Origin: Thermoplasmata archaeon | GTDB taxonomy: Archaea; Thermoplasmatota; Thermoplasmata; Lutacidiplasmatales; UBA184 | DNA: 5,571 nt | Direction of reading: 5' to 3' | NCBI GenBank assembly: GCA_030044475.1 | Contig: JASHVP010000168.1 | Location: forward strand, 1 to 5,571 | Part shown: one piece after another, positions 4,051-5,571 of the stretch | Numbering within the stretch: the first letter of the stretch is position 1 | Layout: each line of letters begins with the position of its first letter | Made by a program: the position numbers and the translations under genes | The notes under the pieces: model-generated | What the model was told of the DNA's origin: nothing | What the model saw: the letters and a program-made list of their open reading frames with translations, nothing else | The model's database searches: none

Positions 4051-5571
4051 ATGGCGCAGACGGCGTCCGAGATCACACCCCTCGATTACACTCGCTACGA
4101 CTTCAAGAATCCGGAGACGTACCGGCTCCGGATCCCGAAAGGACTCTCCCGTTCGGTGGTCGAGCAGATCTCCCGGTTCAAGGAAGAGCCGGACTGGATG
4201 CTCGAGTACCGGCTCCGGGCGTACGACCACTTCGTGGAACGTCCGGTGCCCGACTGGGGTCCCAGCCTCAGCGACATCGACTTCGACGCGTACACGTACT
4301 ACGCGAATCCGCTGCTCGAGGGCGAAACGAAGCGCAAGTGGGAGGACCTTCCGGCCGACATCAAGAACACCTTCGAGAAGCTCGGGATCCCGAAGGCCGA
4401 GCGGGAGTTCTTCGGTGGGGTCGGGGCCCAGTACGACAGCGGGACCGTCTACCATAAGATCCGCGAGGACCTGGCCGCGAAGGGCGTCATCTTCACGGAC
4501 ACGGACACGGCGGTCAAGGAGCATCCCGACCTCGTCCGCAAGTACTTCGGCAAGATCGTGCCGTACAACGACAACAAGTTCTCCGCGCTGAACAGCGCGG
4601 TCTGGTCCGGAGGGAGTTTCGTCTACGTTCCGCCCGGCGTGGATGCGGGCATCCCGCTTCAAGCGTACTTCCGGATCAACGCGAAGAACGTCGGGCAGTT
4701 CGAGCGGACCCTGATCATCGCCGACAGGGGCGCGAAAGTGCACTACCTAGAGGGATGCCTTCCGGTCGGGGAAGAGGTCCTCGTCGGGGACGAGCTCACC
4801 CCGATCGAGGAGATCACGACGGGCCAGACCGTCCTCAATAGCGACGGAGCGGAGACGACCGTCGAGAGGACGATGGTCCGGCCGTTCGGCGGCGAGTTGA
4901 TCGAGATCACGCCCGTCTCCGTCGGGAATCGATTCCGGCTGACTCCCGAGCATCCGGTCCTCTGCGTCCCCCGGCGGAAGGTGCAGGTCTCGGAGCGCCG
5001 AACGCGATCGCACACGGACGTGAGTGTCGAGAAGCTGCTCCGGGCGACCCCCGAGTTCGTGCCGGCGGGCGACCTCGCGCCGGGCGACTTCGTGCACTAC
5101 CCGATCAACCAGACGGAGCACGACGACGATCGGTTCACCGAACCGGCGCTCACGGTGCTCGGGTACTATCTTTCCGAAGGCTGCGCGCAGCAGATCAACC
5201 ATTGCGACGCAGTCACGTTCACGTTCCACATCGCGGAGACCGAGTACGTCGAGCGCCTGTCCGACGCCATCTTCGCGCTTACCGGAAAGCGACCGTGGGT
5301 GAATCGGCAGCCCGAGAAGCACGCCGTCGTGGTTGGAGTCTACTCGAAGGACCTCTACGCCTTCTGCGTGGAGCATGCGGGAAGGTACGCCGAAGCCAAG
5401 CGCCTGAGCAAGGAGGTCATGGATCTGCCTCCCGCCAAGCAGCGCGTCCTCCTCACCACCTACTACGAGGGCGACGGCAACGAGTCCGAGCGGTATGGGA
5501 CCGTGCACCGTGTGATGACGGTCTCCCGACAGCTCGCCTACCAGGTCCAGGAGCTCCAGGCGCGCCAGGGG
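4051..5571 (+). CDS. sufB: SufB Fe-S scaffold protein, N-terminal extein plus incomplete intein (partial)
   Basis: The frame is open from ATG 4051 to the right edge (507 codons) with no stop in the window. Residues 1-235 are a SufB N-terminal half: KGLSRSVVEQISRFKEEPDW, FFGGVGAQYDS at 120-130, then ALNSAVWSGGSFVYVPPGV (about 179-197) and the AKVHYLEG end at 228-235. SufB works with SufC, and usually SufD, to build clusters from SufS-derived sulfur. After HYLEG the expected CTAP of the family is replaced by an in-frame intein starting at C236. An unspliced precursor should be non-functional because the scaffold's conserved cysteine motif is split. The start follows the TATA box at 4013 with a predicted leader of about 8 nt; ATG 4031 is out of frame. 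In intein-free relatives of about 465-470 aa the EGC motif falls near residue 250, so a C-terminal extein of roughly 220-230 aa, preceded by the rest of the intein, should lie downstream. Confidence 0.93.
   Translation, partial: MAQTASEITPLDYTRYDFKNPETYRLRIPKGLSRSVVEQISRFKEEPDWMLEYRLRAYDHFVERPVPDWGPSLSDIDFDAYTYYANPLLEGETKRKWEDLPADIKNTFEKLGIPKAEREFFGGVGAQYDSGTVYHKIREDLAAKGVIFTDTDTAVKEHPDLVRKYFGKIVPYNDNKFSALNSAVWSGGSFVYVPPGVDAGIPLQAYFRINAKNVGQFERTLIIADRGAKVHYLEGCLPVGEEVLVGDELTPIEEITTGQTVLNSDGAETTVERTMVRPFGGELIEITPVSVGNRFRLTPEHPVLCVPRRKVQVSERRTRSHTDVSVEKLLRATPEFVPAGDLAPGDFVHYPINQTEHDDDRFTEPALTVLGYYLSEGCAQQINHCDAVTFTFHIAETEYVERLSDAIFALTGKRPWVNRQPEKHAVVVGVYSKDLYAFCVEHAGRYAEAKRLSKEVMDLPPAKQRVLLTTYYEGDGNESERYGTVHRVMTVSRQLAYQVQELQARQG
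4756..5571 (+). other. SufB intein (N-terminal splicing domain and endonuclease; C-terminus off-window)
   Basis: An in-frame protein-splicing element begins at C1 (bases 4756-4758), directly after the HYLEG of SufB. Block A is CLPVGEEVLVGDELTPIEEI, with nucleophile Cys1. Block B is RLTPEHPVLCV, with the TxxH residues T63 and H66 that catalyse the first acyl shift. Between them QTVLNSDGAE and GGELIEI fit the Hint fold. A LAGLIDADG endonuclease domain follows. Blocks F and G (the C-terminal His-Asn) lie beyond base 5571, so splicing competence at that end is unknown. The +1 residue is predicted to be the conserved Cys of SufB's CTAP. From memory, mycobacterial SufB inteins occupy the same region of the protein. 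The 272 residues seen here show no stop codon or frameshift. Confidence 0.92.
5149..5478 (+). other. LAGLIDADG homing endonuclease domain within the SufB intein
   Basis: Two dodecapeptide motifs are visible: LTVLGYYLSEG (5149-5181, acidic residue E141 of the intein) and VLLTTYYEGDG (5446-5478, acidic residue D240). They are about 99 residues apart, as expected for a single-chain LAGLIDADG enzyme. Block D is seen just before the second motif as LSKEVMDLP (about 5404-5430). Both metal-binding acidic positions are kept and the frame is intact, so the endonuclease may still be active and able to copy the intein into empty sufB alleles. The domain sits between the splicing blocks, the normal layout for a full-length intein and unlike a mini-intein. 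Confidence 0.85.

Noticed and set aside
4747..5508. Open frame on the minus strand (253 codons) opposite the intein
   Set aside because: The plus-strand frame carries intein blocks A, B, C, D and E in the right order. The antisense frame shows nothing recognisable.
4756..5571. Intein as recently acquired DNA of different base composition
   Set aside because: Sample counts by eye give roughly 57-60% GC for two 60-nt intein stretches against about 62% for one extein stretch. The difference is too small and the sample too limited to claim atypical composition.

Overview
The window looks like a piece of a high-GC archaeal chromosome. The genes are GC-rich with G/C-ending codons, yet the two plus-strand promoter gaps each carry an archaeal-type TATA box (TTAAATA and TTTAAATA). 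Each box starts 37-38 nt before an ATG, which predicts very short leaders of about 8 nt and near-leaderless mRNAs. The proteins are not acidic enough to suggest a haloarchaeon. A high-GC Thermoplasmatota-like lineage is my best guess, but it is an inference and not a reading.

The left part is on the minus strand. Reading leftward from 1742 there is a SufR-like winged-helix regulator with four C-terminal cysteines, then a PLP-dependent cysteine synthase of the CysK/CysM family, then the first 54 codons of a JAMM/MPN (Mec-like) metallopeptidase that runs off the left edge. The gaps are 38 nt and a 4-nt ATGA overlap, so this looks like one operon. A JAMM protease beside a cysteine synthase recalls the actinobacterial mec-cysO-cysM module, in which sulfur for cysteine is delivered on a small carrier protein.

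The right part is on the plus strand and encodes SUF iron-sulfur cluster assembly: sufC (ABC ATPase), sufS (cysteine desulfurase) and sufB (scaffold). sufC and sufS lie 31 nt apart. sufB follows after a 133-nt gap with its own TATA box. sufB is interrupted exactly at the conserved EG|C motif by an intein carrying a LAGLIDADG homing endonuclease domain. The intein is still open at the right edge, so its C-terminal splicing blocks and the C-terminal half of SufB lie outside the window.

Together the locus joins cysteine supply (cysteine synthase plus a possible carrier-processing protease), cysteine use (SufS) and cluster assembly (SufB/SufC). A likely Fe-S-sensing repressor sits across a compact, apparently shared promoter. 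The most notable points are the intein at the SufB active-site motif, the joining of a Fe-S sensor with a carrier-type cysteine module, and inverted repeats just upstream of both plus-strand TATA boxes.
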